Both the position numbers and the translations under genes were made by a program. From NCBI RefSeq assembly GCF_050947875.1, contig NC_134568.1, positions 260,272,115 through 260,336,114 on the forward strand: 64,000 nucleotides of DNA. Direction: 5' to 3'. Positions 20,665 through 34,501 of the stretch are shown one piece after another (positions within the stretch are counted from its first letter, which is position 1; every line of letters starts with the position of its first letter). Below the pieces are notes generated by a model that saw nothing but the letters and a program-made list of their open reading frames with translations, had not been told where the DNA came from and made no database searches. This DNA comes from Dermacentor variabilis. Taxonomy: Eukaryota > Arthropoda > Arachnida > Ixodida > Ixodidae.

Positions 20665-22090
20665 AGACAGAGAAAACATTTATTTCATTTCGGCCGTCCA
20701 GGGCTACTGGGAGTTAGGATGGTTGTGAGAGGCTGCTGGTACCGGGGGCGAAGGTGCGACGTCGGTGGCGTCGACTCTTGATTGGGCTTGGTCCGCTTCT
20801 TGTTACACGGCGAGCCCAAGCGCCGTTGTGGGCTCCGTTAACGCGGTCGCATTAGGTGGCGTTGCGTCAGCCAGCCATTCCTCAAGTGTGCGTTTGGTCT
20901 TTTTTGTAGTGCCCTAAGTACAAATTGAAGTGCGTGTTAACTTCCCGGGCAGTCCCAAAGTGTATGAAGTGTGTTGGGGAGTCCCCTGCACCGTGTGCTT
21001 TTGAGGAAGCCGTCTTTTCCGGCTATGTAGTGCAGGAATGTCTTGTGTAGGGAGACAACGCGTTTGTGCTTGGCGCTAAGTACCAGCGGCCTCGCGTGTT
21101 ATGGCGTGTGGTGGAGCTGGGACAGTAACTTCTTATTCATGTCATTCTGGTATTTTCAGGCGTCGTATATTTGAGGTAGTTTGTTTTAATTCTGTTGAAC
21201 CGAGCGCGTCTCTCCACTGGAGAGGAGGTCCCGGAATTTTTCCGTGGGGTAGGGCGTGTGACTTTTCGTTTCCCTCGATGCTACAGCAATTAGGTGCCCA
21301 TTTAATAATGATATGGTGTAGCGGGTTAATCATCGTGTAGCGTTTCGTAGATGTAGTTCGGCAGGTTTCCTGTGAGGAACGCTCGGCTGCTCGACTGTCC
21401 GCGCGAATGAGGATGCTAGTGTGTTCGTGCCGGGGGGGGGGGGGGGGGGGAGGGGTGCTGCTGTGATTGCTTCAGTTATTGCCACTATTGCAGCTGTTGT
21501 TCGGATTGGCAGACATGTGTGCAGGCTTTGGGTATACGCATTGGTCGCGACATTATATGTCACCGTGCAGTGTGTTGTGGGGTCCGTACCCGTGGATGCG
21601 TCTGTGTATTACACTCTTGTGTCCGGATGGTATAGCAGTCGTTTGAGTTTATAAATTGTTTTGTGCAGTTTCTTTCTTTTTTTGCATTCCATGTGTCAGC
21701 CTTGCCATCATCTTGGATTTGGAATCCGAGAATATGAATTGGTTTGCGCCTTGAAATTGGTTCATTCATCATTGGTAGTGGTTTGCTGAGTGACCTCCTT
21801 GGCTGGTAACTACGATAGATTCTGATTTTTCCGGTGAGATGGAAAGACCGAGTTGTTTGAGACGGGAGTTTATGACATTGATGGCTTGTTCTAGTCTGCA
21901 TATTACGTGACTTGTAGATCCTGCGTGTGCCCGAAGTGTAATGTCGTCTGCTTGCAAGGAGAAGCGCCGCTTGCCTTTTAGTTCAGACGTAAGAGGCGCA
22001 TATGTCTCTAACCAGCAGTAAAACAGGCGCGCGCAAACACTAAGTGACAAGCGGCTACCTTGCACGCCATCGCAGCTAGAACCTTAAACG
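20665..22090 (-). pseudogene. Decayed LINE: RT C-terminal part to 3' end, 5' truncated
   Basis: On the minus strand, 22065-21769 reads LKGKRRFSLQADDITLRAHA and LGLSISPEKSESIVV, an RT catalytic motif (Y/FADD here ADDI) and the following palm region. After frameshifts ILGFQIQDDGKADTW follows (about 21720). Near the end NTLHTLWDCPGK and RTLEEWLADATPP look like the C-terminal zinc/hinge region of tick LINEs. A G19 run at 21432-21450 breaks the frame. The clade is uncertain (I/R1-like). Confidence 0.65.
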
Positions 22091-25000
22091 AAATGCGAAT
22101 TCCTGATTTAGTGGAATCATGCCGTTAGAACATTTGGAGAAATTAACTGCGACAAAATCTGCTTAGTGTCACATTGTGCAATGAGCGTGAGATTAATACG
22201 ATAGTATTTGGGTGAACTCATTTTATGCTTAAAACAGGTTATAAGTAAAATTTATGGTATGCTATGACATACGATGCTCTATTCTGCCTTCATTTCATTA
22301 ACAGTTGAACTGAAATAAGCAACTTTCTTTCTTTTTCCAAAAGGCTCCGACTAAATGCTTATGTTGATAATAAAACTTTCTGGCCTTTCCTGCAATATTT
22401 TCTTCAATATTTCGCTATCATATGAACAAACGTTAGCTCGCATTTGCTTATGCACACGCTTACAGATGTGAAGCCAGATTGGGCCGGCATCTAGTCAAGA
22501 AGTGCTGAGACGGGGTCGCCGTAGCCACCACGTGACAGTAAAGGGCGCCACTGATTCAGCAAGGGCCTTTCTCCCGGCTGTTCTGCACAACGTAAGGGAC
22601 CCACATCAACGAAAACCGTAAGGGACAGAAGAAACAATTGTGCATGCCCCTACACGCTCTTTCGGGTAATCCGCAGCCATAGCGCCATGTAATGTTATAT
22701 TACTGTATAATTTAATCGAGTGACCTCGTTCCTAGCTGACAGTGCCCTGGGGACTCCGTTACGCAATCGCACGGGTGATCCTCGTCGCAGCTGTAACATT
22801 TCACAACATTTCAGTGCGCCGCGCCCGTTTTAAACAAAATGCATGTCCGCCTATTTCCCGTACAAGCCAACGGCTTTTGTTTATTTTGCAAGAACTTCAA
22901 AACACTTCACCACCGCAGCCGGAACAAGCGTGCAGATCTAGTCAGGTTTGTGCATGGTATTCGCAGATGGCACTTACTACAGTTGTGCTTGGAAGATCTT
23001 AGGCGATTTGGCGCTTTCGCCACTCTGAATAGATATTGGTAACGCTTATAGTGATTGGCACTGCGTGGGCTTATCGGCACTGAACTTTCTCCAATCTTCA
23101 CCGAAATTCTTTTTAAAAAAGGTGTTCTTCTGCGAGCGCCGGAATCTTGCTGGCGTTAGCGAAAATCCTGAAGTTATCGCCATCGTCTCGACTGTAAGTA
23201 CATATAATTACCAAATTGTGCGGATATTTCCTCCTGTTTTGTTTTGTTTTACTTGACTTTCTATTCTCTTTCCTGTAATCATCTAAACTATTTTGATCCC
23301 CCTCCCTCGCACTATACCGAGGTGAATGTCATATACATTGTTGCAAAAATCTGTGTTGCAACAAACTTTTCTTTCTCATCGAAACCTCGCAGCTTGCGTA
23401 AGCGTCTTCGTTGTAGTGTGGGACTGTTTTTATCAGGTTCGAGACAAAAACAGACGCAAAGGGAAAAAGGTAGAAGAAACAGACTGACAGCTGCCACAAG
23501 AAGTGTCACTACACCTGTCTACTCGTAAAGATGGAGCGGATATGGGCAGCGAAGTCATCCAAAATGAGCTGGGCTGCATAGCAGCTGCGGTCATGCTGGT
23601 CGCCAGTATATAGTTCGTGAGCGTTTGGTGCGGGCGCACGCGCACCTTAGAACCATTGACATCATCGTGCCAGTGCGTTCTTATTTGCAGTTGCGAGCTC
23701 TGCCCGCTGCTCGTTTACTCTTTATGACAAACGCAGCGAGCAACCCTTGTATAAGAAGCGAGCCAATAGCTCAGAATAGACGCAGTCAGCTTGCAGATCT
23801 CTAAATGGTCACGAACAATGCGCAGGCTTGTCTCTGTTTGCAGTAAAGAGCTCCGTACTCTGCGCCGAAATTCATGGGGTGACCACGTTTATACCTACAA
23901 TTTTCATCTCGCTCTCTTTGTAAAGACATTTTACAAAAAAGACCCACTGATCTCGGAGTCACTCATAAGCTTGACTTCACGTGTCATTATGCGACCTGGT
24001 GTCTCGGTATGTTTCTTACTAGCTTTTTTTCTTTTCTTTCTTTTCTCTGTGCCACGTTGTGTCTGTGCGTATTAAACTTAGTTCGCATAAGAGATAGTTA
24101 GCTTAACTCTAGTAGGTAAACTGTATGCCAGCATACTTAGTGCCCTTGCATGTTGTATATTTCGTACGCGTATTTCGTATTTCGTAAAAGAAGTAGCTGA
24201 GGTCCCATTTAGAGAAATCTGTATTCTCTGAAAATCATGTTGTTGTTTCTTTTAATCAAACATGCTCTTCTTTTTTGCCATCACTTTTTGCCATCACTTT
24301 TTTGCCAACCGCCAACTACATCCTACGCAGGTTGCTGCCCCAGCTCTCTCTGGTCATCGCGTGGCACGTACTCGGTTCAGCGCGCGTACCAAGCCGGCAC
24401 TCAGTGCGAAAGTTCTCATTGGGCTTAATTAAGCCAGTTTCCTTCTGTTCTGAAGTGATGCCATGAATATTTTATCAATGCACGTGTTGCCGTGGACGTG
24501 TTCCCCGCGCCTGCAGCACTGCACTGATTGCATTTTCCGATGCTGTATACCACAGATGCAATGAGTCCCGGTGCTACGCATATATAGACCGTGACATAAC
24601 AGTTACGCTGTTTGACGACGTCGTTGACATTTTAGTACATACCGGGTAGGCAATGTATAATACAGTGCGGATGTTTCAATGGACCTTTTGCGTAATGCCA
24701 GCAACCCTGCCAGCGCAATAGTCAACATTGGTTCGCACCACCATCGTTAAGGATAGACGTGCAAGCGAGCGTAAAACTCGCGTAGAAACAGTTAGTGGGT
24801 CCCGATCGTTGCGCTACAAGTCTCATCCAGTTTGCTACAGTGCTCTGACGTAAGTACATATAGCACGTTCGCCGAACACTATAGCCCTGCAAACACAAGT
24901 TTAGTTCCCCCCACCGGGACAGGTGAAGTGCCTTGGCATGTTCCCGCGCCTTCAAGACGAGTGTGGCGTTAACTGCTACAAAGCTAAAGCATCGATTATG

Positions 25001-26780
25001 AGAGGCTTTGACCGCAGGAGTCACAACCTATTTGTCGAGTGTTACGTCATTTCTGATTCCATCCGAGCAAACTACACGAGAAAGAGGGTAGCAAACCAAG
25101 AAGCGTGTCATGTTGCAGTATCCAATGTACCGGTGTAGCGACCAACGTGGTCATCTAGCACGCCGAAGCAAACACTAGAGCATTTGGTCATACGATGGGG
25201 TCAGCTTGTAATAGCCACCGTTGCCCGGCGTCTCATCTGCGGCTGATTAAATGTGTCTGCTGTCGCCTACAAGGATTTAGGGCTCACGAGTGCGAAAAAT
25301 GGATAACTAGACTTGTGTTCGCTGAGTGATTGGCGAATCGATGTTGCTACGCCTAATTGTTGCAATTAGTGTGCAATATAGGCAAACTATCGGCATGGCC
25401 ACGCAGCGGCCGAATTCACAGTTTAAGTCGATGCACTTAACGCCGTATTCAATGTCGCGTACTTATCATGTACCTTGAGACAGAAATTGTACACGTAGAA
25501 ACGCTGCTTGCATAGCGGCACGCAGCATGTCTGCATGTCACATGTCGAATATGATTGAACCAACGATGGAGAAACAGCTCAAAACATCCAAGAACACGAT
25601 GGGGCAGGCGACCGGCTACCACAGCCTGCTCGTGTCTATCTCTCAAAATGGCGGTCGGAAACCGGCGTCGCCTGACTCCCGCACAGGGGGGTCGGCTTTG
25701 TGCAAGTCCCCTAGACAATCCGTTTGCATCCAATAAAAACCGTGAAAGAAATCGGCTTGATGTACCCTGCATGTCCCTCATGCACATACCGAAGATTTTC
25801 TGTGGGGTCTGCAAACGTGGTGTACCCTTTGTATTCCTCATATAGTTTCATGTATCGATAATGCTCGCTGTATGTTTCTCATGAACATGTCTGAGGTGCT
25901 GTCTGAAAATGCAATTGGACGATCCTGCGTTGGGTTTCAGCAGGTCATATCTAGCTCATCCCAAGAATATCTGTACATGTTCTTTTTGTGGATGTACAGA
26001 TGATATTCATTGGCTTCATTCGCTCACTGCATGAAGTATACATACTAATGGCGGGTTCCCTTGTACTCGATCAGGTCTGGTGATAATAAAGTGGCATGAC
26101 CGCTTCTGTAGAGTTACATCGTGCCCATGGGATATCCTTGTGAGCCCATTCTAGGTCCAATAGAAGACAGCTTTAAAGGTTGCGCCACTAAGCACATCCC
26201 AGAGGTGGACGTTATTGCTGACAAATGCCCTAAAGTTCACCACATGGCAGAAGTAAGAGTCTAGATCAAGCAGCTCACAGAGAACTTGAAATGGCAAAAA
26301 CAGATCATAATGTTGATCTGAATAAGGGTAGAACCCTGTGGTAATAAAGGCAGCTGATGAGGAGACAGTAGGATTCAGAAAATAAAAGTTGTCCAAAGGT
26401 GTAATGGTGTTAGCAAAGCACCTCGTACCTTTTCCGGCTTTCTAGGGTGGAGAACGACAGCTTGGTACGGGGGCTGCGTTGTAAACCAAAGAAGAAGGCC
26501 GCAATTAGTGGGTATCGTGCGAATAACTGTCTTCACTTGCGTTGGCCGGGGCATACTATTGTCCCTGCTATGGTTGCTTGAAACGTATATCTATGCCATG
26601 CACGAAAGCTGCAAGCTGAAGCTGGATATATATACAAGACAATGACTTCGTCATGGAATGTTTGAATCTTTATACAGTGTATTCGGTAAACATATCAAGC
26701 ACGGTGCGCAGGCTTTTACGAAATAAAACTGATTTCTTTCAAGTACGTGAAAACATTAAACATATTACATTTCGTGAAAC
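22091..26780. other. No gene seen (4.7 kb)
   Basis: No domain recognised on either strand. Open frames such as 25449-25841 (minus, 130 codons) and 26151-26396 (minus, 81 codons) show no family motif, start context or splice pattern that I can support. Three tandem TTTTTGCCA units lie near 24273-24305. Confidence 0.45.
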
Positions 26781-27030
26781 CCCCAGATGTGGCGCAGTGG
26801 CTTTGGAGTTGCGCTGCTAAGACCCAGGTCGCGGGATCAAAGCCCGGCCACGGCGCCCTCATTCCGATGGAGGCGAAATGCAAAAACGCCCGTGTGTACT
26901 GTGCATTGGGTGCACGTTAAAGAAGCCTAGGTGGACAAAACAACTCCCCACAAATTACTACTACAGCGTGCCTCCTTGTCATATCGTAGTTCTGGCACGT
27001 GAAACCCCGCAGTTTAACATTTTTTTTTTA
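26781..27030 (+). mobile_element. Ruka-type SINE
   Basis: Head with TGGCGCAGTGGCTTTGG (A box) and GGTCGCGGGATCAAAGCCC (B box region), body TTCCGATGGAGGCGAAATGC, GGGTGCACGTTAAAGAAGCC, CTACTACAGCGTGCC, and a CACGTGAAACCCCG end followed by a T run. Clearly diverged from the 44629 and 59877 copies. Confidence 0.88.
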
Positions 27031-28006
27031 TTTCGTGTGAGAAGTTGACGTTCACTGGTTACGAGGGACGTAGCGCGCACTGATAATAAGCACTTCCGAT
27101 AAACCGTGGTGCCTGTCTTATCGAGGCTTCAGAAAGCGTCTGCGTTCTGCGGAGAAGTGAAATGTTTTGCTTTAGACTCGACCAACAGTTCCAGGGCCTC
27201 TCGGAGAACAAAGTCGTCGTGACAACATACACGTGTCTCCGCACTGAAGCGAAGACGGCGAAAATCGTTGGGCATCGCTCGCATCGTCTATCTGCAGCGT
27301 CCACGATAAGGTGAAAGCTTGTGTACGGTTGGCTTGGCTGGCGACTGAAAAAAATAGCAAGCTTTGTCTGCGCTGGAGTGTTACCACAATGTAACCACTG
27401 CACTTTGGACGACGTATCATGTGGCGCCCATGCCCATGACGAAACCGCGAACACTCACGATGCAACTGTCGCCAAGGCTGCCTTGTTTGTCCCCCGTTAG
27501 AGCTGACGCCTTCGTTATTTCAACGACGAAATTGCTTGCGCAGAACTCCAAGCAGTTTTCCTCTGTTCGTGCGATTCCGGCCCACTCAGCGAAAGAAAAG
27601 AGAGAAAAATATTGCAGATAAGTTAACAAGCGTTATTTTTTTATTTCCTTGGACAAATAGCTACGTACAGTTGTACCAGTATCTCCAGAAAAAGAAATCA
27701 ATTTGCAAATGTCCACACAGAAAAGCATCGGCACAGATTACACTAGCAAAGGCCGGGCGTCAGTTACACTTCGCCGGCAAATGTAATGATGTATGTGAAA
27801 AAATATATAGTAGCGTTTCTGAGGTCACGATGTTGCATAACAAAAACCACGCTTCGATCAAAGCGTCCGATTCTTCTGCCACTCTTAACAAAAGCCGATC
27901 CCGCAGACATTCCTGCTGAGAACAGATGGCGCACTTGTTCACATTTTGCACACAGACAAGCGCGCCCTGTACGCAAAATGCCACCAGCACAGCGGGCGCT
28001 TCGCTT
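27031..28006. other. No gene seen
   Basis: Unassigned; overlapping short frames on both strands without motifs. Confidence 0.4.
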
Positions 28007-28395
28007 TTAGCATTTCGTTCGCGCGTTGCGTGCAAGTATATAGCCAAGTTCCCTGGTAGTGTCCGTCATCGCCAAAGGTATTGGACGTGTCTGGGTGTCT
28101 TCGTGGGTAGACCGGGCAGCCCTGTCAGCAAAGTCGTTGCCGACGATGCCGTAGTGAGCAGGAATCCAATGAAAGATTATGTTGTGCCCTGTTTCTAGGG
28201 CACGGTGGTGTACTTCACTGATGTCGGATATCATCTGCTCGTAAGTTGTGTGATGTAAGGCAGGCTTGATAATGTGAAGAGCTGCCTTAGAGTCACAAAA
28301 TAGCACCTATTTCTGTGCCGGCTCTTCGGGGACTTCGCCTACTTGCACGCAAAAAGTAACAAGCTTTCTGGAGTTCAATTGCCTTCAATTGCCGA
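28007..28395 (-). pseudogene. I-like LINE, RNase H segment (inverted 5' part)
   Basis: On the minus strand: QLKAIELQKACYF, then LFCDSKAALHIIKPAL, NIIFHWIPAHYGIVGN and DFADRAARSTH, the core and C-terminal half of an RNase H domain (FCDSKAAL, WIPAHxGIxGN). It lies head-to-head with the plus-strand C-terminal part of the same kind of LINE at 28396-28960. Confidence 0.82.
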
Positions 28396-28960
28396 TTGCA
28401 TAAGCTGGACCCCTTGCTACTGCTACAACTGCCACCTAGCCTTTCCCGCGGCGAGACAACCTTGCTATGCCACTTGCGGCTGGGAGTATCGTACGGCAAT
28501 GACTGAGAGCCCGATGTGCGACTCCTGCAGGTGCGAGGAAAGCACCGAGCACCTGCATGTCGTGTACCTGCCCTCGCTACGACGTACAACGCCTCTCCCT
28601 CAGGACGTCTCTAAACAGACTGGATTTGAGACCGTTCGCTGAGTCAAAGATGCTCGGACCGTGGCTACACCCGCCACTGGCACGAAAAGCGGTTCGTGCA
28701 CTACTACAGTACTTGAAGTGCACCGGTTTAAGAGACTGCTTATAGTGGTCCCTGTGCGTCATCCCACGTGCAATCGGTGATCACTCCATCTGTACCTCTT
28801 TTCCTCTTTCTATTCACCCTTTACCTTACTCCTCAGTGCAGAGTAGCAAACCGGGCGCTCGTCTGGTTGACCTTCCTGCCTTTCCTGTCCTTGTTCTCTC
28901 TGTCTCTTTGGCGCTTTTGCTGGAAACTTATGTTGTCTGTTTTTAATATACTACTGATGG
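28396..28960 (+). pseudogene. I-like LINE, C-terminal zinc region and 3' UTR (forward part)
   Basis: Across two frames: SPMCDSCRCEESTEHLHVV, then CPRYDVQRLSLRTSLNRLDL and LGPWLHPPLARKAVRALLQY, a CCHC C-terminal module. The pyrimidine-rich sequence at 28790-28920 with GCAGAGTAGCAAACCGGGCG is the 3' UTR type. Together with 28007-28395 it forms a 5'-inverted insertion. Confidence 0.8.
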
Positions 28961-29640
28961 AAATGAGCATTGCCAAAGCAGCGCAAAAGAACAGCAGTAC
29001 TGTGAGTAAGGTGGGCGTATACAGAAACAGCCCAGAGCTTGGTATGGAAAGTAATTCCTTGGTTTCGATTGATTCATTGATTGATTGATTCATTGATTGA
29101 TTCATTGACTGGTTGAAGGTTGGGCCAACGTCGACACAGTGGCACATTTCTGGTCCATCATTGAAGGTTGCTTGAACCCGACCACGGGAATGCTACACGA
29201 CAAAAAAAAAATCTATAGTTGAGTTGTGCTAAGGTTCTCGATTACGTAGAAAATTGTATTATAAAAAGTTTGAGCGCTTCATAAAAAAGAGCATTCTGCT
29301 GTAGGCATAATTAGCTTATAAAAGATAATTCAGATCCAACGCACACATTGGAATGTATGTGCGAAGTTTTTTAATTTAAGGCGCTTCTCAGGATCCTTTT
29401 AATAAAGTTCTTCGTATCCATATGCTATGCAACTAAATTCGATGCGTACAATTGTCTTCATTTTCATCCTATCCAACGGGTAACCTCATAAAATCCATGT
29501 TTATCCACAGCAAAGGGCACAATTTAAATATAAGAGAATTCTTACGTTTATGCACACGTTCGCAAGCTATGCCGAAAGCCAATAAATACAGTCCATACGA
29601 ATGCCCACCGTGAGACGTGGACGCAGTGGTGTGATGCGAA
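28961..29640. other. No gene seen; (ATTG)-type repeat at 29067-29109
   Basis: A short tetranucleotide tract (GATT/GATTCATT units); the rest is AT-rich and unassigned. Confidence 0.5.
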
Positions 29641-32600
29641 CGAAAGCGATTATTTTTTGGTTGTTTGTGTGTGTAGGAGAGGTTGGCATCACGTGTGATG
29701 CCGGCTACTCCTTGTTAAAACGTGAGTCTTTATCATGCGACATCGGAAGACTACAACAACGCTACTACATAACTGAGACATCGAAGGAGGTAATGGAGGC
29801 TAGGGAGGGAAGCTTGGGAAAGAACAGAATGGAACTGCGGTAGCGAATGCGGGGCCACTGGTAGAAGCAAGCAACAAATGTACAAAAATGACGATAAAAC
29901 AAACGTGCAAAAGAAAATAAAGAAATCGTAAGAAGAGGCGTACGGTGTGAGAACCATACGACGCACGCGAAAGACAGTGGTAAAGTTCACTGTTATTGGC
30001 CCGTTTCATTCCCGCGTCTGTGGCCTCGTGCGCGCCCGTCCTACGAGACGTGACGCATGCGCTAGTCATGACCGAGGTTCGGACGGGTATTTTTGTTTTT
30101 TTCTGTGTGCGAGCCAGTGCAGCAAATAACATAGCGAAATGTGAGCTTACTGGCAAATACAAGCCATTCTGATTACCTCAATGCACACCTTCGCTGTGGT
30201 AAACCTGACAAACACCCAAATAGGGGCACCCTGCACAGCCTACGGAAACAAAGCCGACCTTACCGGGTGATCGAAAAGCTGTCGCGCATCGGGCAAGTGA
30301 ACAGGCTGAGACAACAGCCGAATCACGGCGAAAATTGTTCGCGCCAGTTTGTAGGGTTTTGTGGTATTGATGAAACTGTCCGCTGCGGTGAACTGCGCTG
30401 AACTATGATAAGGCCAGCCGCCAACCCTGCTAAATATGGTGTTTTCGCTTCAGATATCACATGCGTCCTTCAATGCACGCCTTGGTAAAGTACCGTAACT
30501 GCATACTGGGGGGGGGGGGGGGGGGCTGCCGTTCCTCTGTCACCGTCCATCACAAGAAAAAACATAGTTTTCTTTAATAAATTCCACAGCAAACCACTAA
30601 GTTGTGCTGACGCTTTGCGACAACGAACACTGTGACTGCTCTTGATCAATTGCTGTGCCCCCATTTTCTTCTGTGGAAAAGTTCGAAATGTGAGGCTTTG
30701 CAACAAGACGATCCTGTATATCGGAACCTTTACTTGGCCGTTAAGGAGTCTATCCTCCAGTCTGACTCTAAACGAGCACCCTAAGGAGAGAATGAAGGCT
30801 AGGAAGATAGAATGAGAGAGAGAGAGAGAGAGAGCAGAATGATGTGCGAAAGTAATTGCGGGGCAGGGGGTATACAAGCAGCAAATAGACAAAAATAGCA
30901 ATCGACTAAAGGTGCAGAAAGAAGCGCAGCTTCATAGCACGGGGCTTTCAAATGCGCGATGAAATACAAAAATGCATCTTCACAGCTCGCATCATCGACT
31001 GATGTGCACAATGGTGGGCAGAATGGTCTTGTCGGCTACGCCTACCTCAAAGCCTCTCAACTAAGAGTCGCTGTCGTTGCTATACTGCTAAAAGCGGTAG
31101 TAACGTCCAAACACTAACCGGTCTTTGCACTTCGCGCTTGCGTTTTGCCTTCCTTAGTGCTGTAGCGATGCCTCACAATCGTGGGTGTGCTTGGCGTCGG
31201 CGACGCGTCGATGTGACTAGCCTGTCTACCAACAGATTATGCCGGCGGGTCAGACTATCGTCGGCGTCCTGTTGGCTTTAGTGTCGTGTTGCCCTAGCGG
31301 GACAGAGCTGTGCGGATTGCGTGTGCACGTAGTATGTAGCGCGTTAAGTGAACTGCTTTGGATATTAATGTGAACCCTCGTGATAGTAACTGCATTGCGC
31401 CATTATCGACCTGCAGGTGAGCCAGCGCCTTAGCACTGAGAGATGCGCAAAAGTAGATACATGGTGATTGAACACAAATCACTGACCGAAGTACCCTGCT
31501 AGTGGCTCCCTCGTGAAACAGACTGCGTCCCGGACATATTCGCTGCCTTTCTGAAACAGCGCCAACAAGTCAGTAGGCTCGACCGCTCTTGACCATTCAA
31601 GTTCTCCTACATTGGTTATGTAATTTAACCTCGTAATATTTACCAATCGTAGTGCTTACTCGAACCAGGCTACCCGTTTTAGAGACACCCGGAGTCAGAG
31701 TGGGAAGTTGAAATTTCCCCTCGGTACACTGGCCACGCGGGGTCAGTGAGCGTCAGTAACCGAATCAGATCAACCCATCTGAGTCGGTTATGCGCGGACC
31801 CGTTTGACAAAGGTATATGCATACGCGATTGGCTTGGGTACAGTCGGCGGTGCAACGAAAAATCAGTCGCCCTGTTCTACGTCGTCTTGTCCCACCTCGA
31901 CGCAGGCTGCCGCTGAGATATCGGCTTGCCAGAAACGAGATCGTGTATGTTCTGCCGGGTCGTGTTGTCTCAGCCAAACCACTGACTCGATCGCATCACG
32001 TGGGGCATGTGTAAACGGACCTTTTTCTTTCGTCAGCATATTTTGACAGCGACATGTCGCTTTTGTGTTTGCCTGCAAAAAAACAGAAAACGAAATGTTC
32101 AGAGTGTCTTATTTCCGGTAGGCAACGGCAAGTGATGAGCGCAGAAATCCAGGATGCGCCAGGTTTGTATCACGAAGCAGCCAAGAGCAGGCCGCCAGCA
32201 CTGATCCTTGCCTCATGAGCTTGCGCAACTCACGGTGATATCATCGCATTATACCACAACAACGTTTTGACTTGCCTCCCGGTAACTGCTTGCGTGATAT
32301 TGTGAAATGCTGCAGCAGGTATAGGGTCCTCCCAGCCTTGGGGAAATAGTTCATTATAGTAGTCTATTGGACATTACATCAATATTTTCTATACTTCGGG
32401 GAAACGAAAATTCCTATACGTCGCGTAACATAGATATAGATTTATGAAACTTTAATCTGTAGGCCTTGAATCCAAATTTAAGCTACTAAGGCGTATCCGC
32501 TATGAGTGGACGGCCCTGTACATTTTCCGCCCAATTGAGCGCCGAGTCCTCTTTGCTGAACAGTTGCTGTGCACAAATGAAACAAACGTGAAGTATCTCA

Positions 32601-34459
32601 CATTCGGCGGCCAGTTATCTGGCTGCTAAGATTGTCAGGGTGGACGACAAAGGAGGTTTCCGAAGAACATCTAGCAAAACGTTACAAGGTATCGTTCAAT
32701 AAAAAGATCTGCAGAGTTGCAGGTCTGCAGAATGAGGCGTTTGCAGAAATTTCAATCGTTAGTACTGAAAAGCCTCTGAGTTTTGTTTTCCATAATCTAT
32801 CGCTTGCCTTCGTTATAGCACAGAACAGCCAGCTTTAACACTTTGTTGGCAGCATGCATTGGCGTACTGAGTGAACTCGCGTTTGAAAATGGCGAACAGA
32901 GTTTAAACTCGGAAGCGATTCTACAATGACCACGTTACGTTTGGTTTGGTCAATCGTCATCGTGTGAACGCGCTCTGGGTGTTGTGTTTTTGCTTGCTCC
33001 GTTAGTGCGCACCATGTGCTCTCGGCACCATGTGCCCAGAGTGCATCGCGTCTATAGTATGCACCACGGCACACGTGCGCGCTTTTGGCGATGCGCACAT
33101 TGTCAGGTACACGCGCAGCACATTTTAGTCGATACGAAAGCGCTAATCGCAGTGTGCACCGAACAGCAAGAATTGGATAACATGTACGCCGTTACAAGTG
33201 CCGGGTCAGCAAAGCCCGCCTGCCGATGCTTACTTTTCCACACGCGCACAAGGCTCCAAAGTGAAGACCACTCGAGTACTGAGCGAAAAAAATAATCAAC
33301 GTTCGTTTCACGTACCAATCTGGCTGGTACATACTTGTACGCATAACCTAGAGATCTGCATATCACTCTGTTTACCAAACGGCAGACCGGGAAATCATAG
33401 CTTCAGTACTCGAAGTTCGCAATACTCGTTTTATTCGACAGTTATCAGCATGCGCGGTAAGCACCGGCAGCACACTCGACTCGTACGCCTGCGAGTACAC
33501 AAACCTTATCTCCGCTCTCCGTTATCTATGGCACCGTTATCGTGTGCCACGCAGAATATACGAAGAGTGATCGGATTGATTGCGAACTACAGCAGGCTGG
33601 GCGATCTGGTAGGCGTTAGGACAGAAGTACTAGTCGCAATCACACGAAAGGGCGGTAATTGCCCGGGAACAAGAGGTGTACAAACAATCGTAAGACAGTA
33701 TGATGGACGCTTTTACTTATACGTGCGCGTTATGCAGCACATCTCAGCGTGAACTCAGCGTCTGGGAAATGCTTTCAAAACCGCTGCAGGTTTATTGACC
33801 TGTATTTATAGCCGCCCAATAGCTGTCCTTACGCCCTGTGTCTCTCAGCTGGTCCGTCGTCATATCCCGTCGGCTTCGTGAGTGAAACGCTGTTACTGCG
33901 AAAATACCGTGTCTTCTCGAAGTAAACCTAGCTTTCTAAAACTAAAACTAAAAAAAAGACAGAAAGATAGAGAGAAAATACAGAAGGTCAATCAGCAGAC
34001 TTTAGCGATTCCTCCGCGTCTGAACTATACTTTACGACATCGTAGTTAATCCACAGACTCCCTCCCATAACGCCCCTAACTTTGTTCTAAGCTGCTATAA
34101 TCCTGTGCGAAGTCTCCCAACTGTAGGAAGCGACGGCAGCACGAGGAGAGCGACAATGACGAAGCCACAACAATGACACGATGGTGACGGCGACAATGAC
34201 GCCAGCGACAACGGCGGCATGACGACGATACCTCGTTAACTGACATCTAGACAGTAAAGACTCGCTCTCTTGCGTAAAGCTTTGCGAGGTGAACGCTGAG
34301 AATGACTACTGCGCAGAAAGCCGTGCTGCGACCGACTGCTCGATCCCGCACCGCGGCCGTTTTGCCGGCTGCAGGCTCCGAAATACATGCACAGCGAACA
34401 CACAACTCTCGTAGTCGGCTACGCGCACGCCAAAAACCCCGCGCGAATTGTCAAGGGGG

Positions 34460-34462
<3 letters not shown>
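29641..34462. other. No gene seen (4.8 kb); simple repeats
   Basis: Holds a TAGGAGAGGTTGGCATC...GGCTACTCCTTG motif (about 29676-29715), a G18 run at 30508-30525, a (GA)n at 30814-30834 and a GACGACAATG-rich low-complexity stretch at about 34130-34220. No protein domain is recognised. Confidence 0.45.

Positions 34463-34499
<37 letters not shown>
34463..34499. repeat. (AG)n microsatellite
   Basis: About 18 AG units; a G14 run follows at 34570-34583. Confidence 0.95.

Positions 34500-34501
<2 letters not shown>

Noticed and set aside
25449..25841. 130-codon minus-strand frame
   Set aside because: No recognisable motif and overlapping plus frames of similar length.
27059..27454. 131-codon minus-strand frame
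   Set aside because: No motif; low-complexity composition; overlapping frames.
30141..30401. Possible retroelement C-terminal (GPY-like) fragment, RPYRVIEKLS
   Set aside because: One short resemblance only; nothing before or after fits an integrase.
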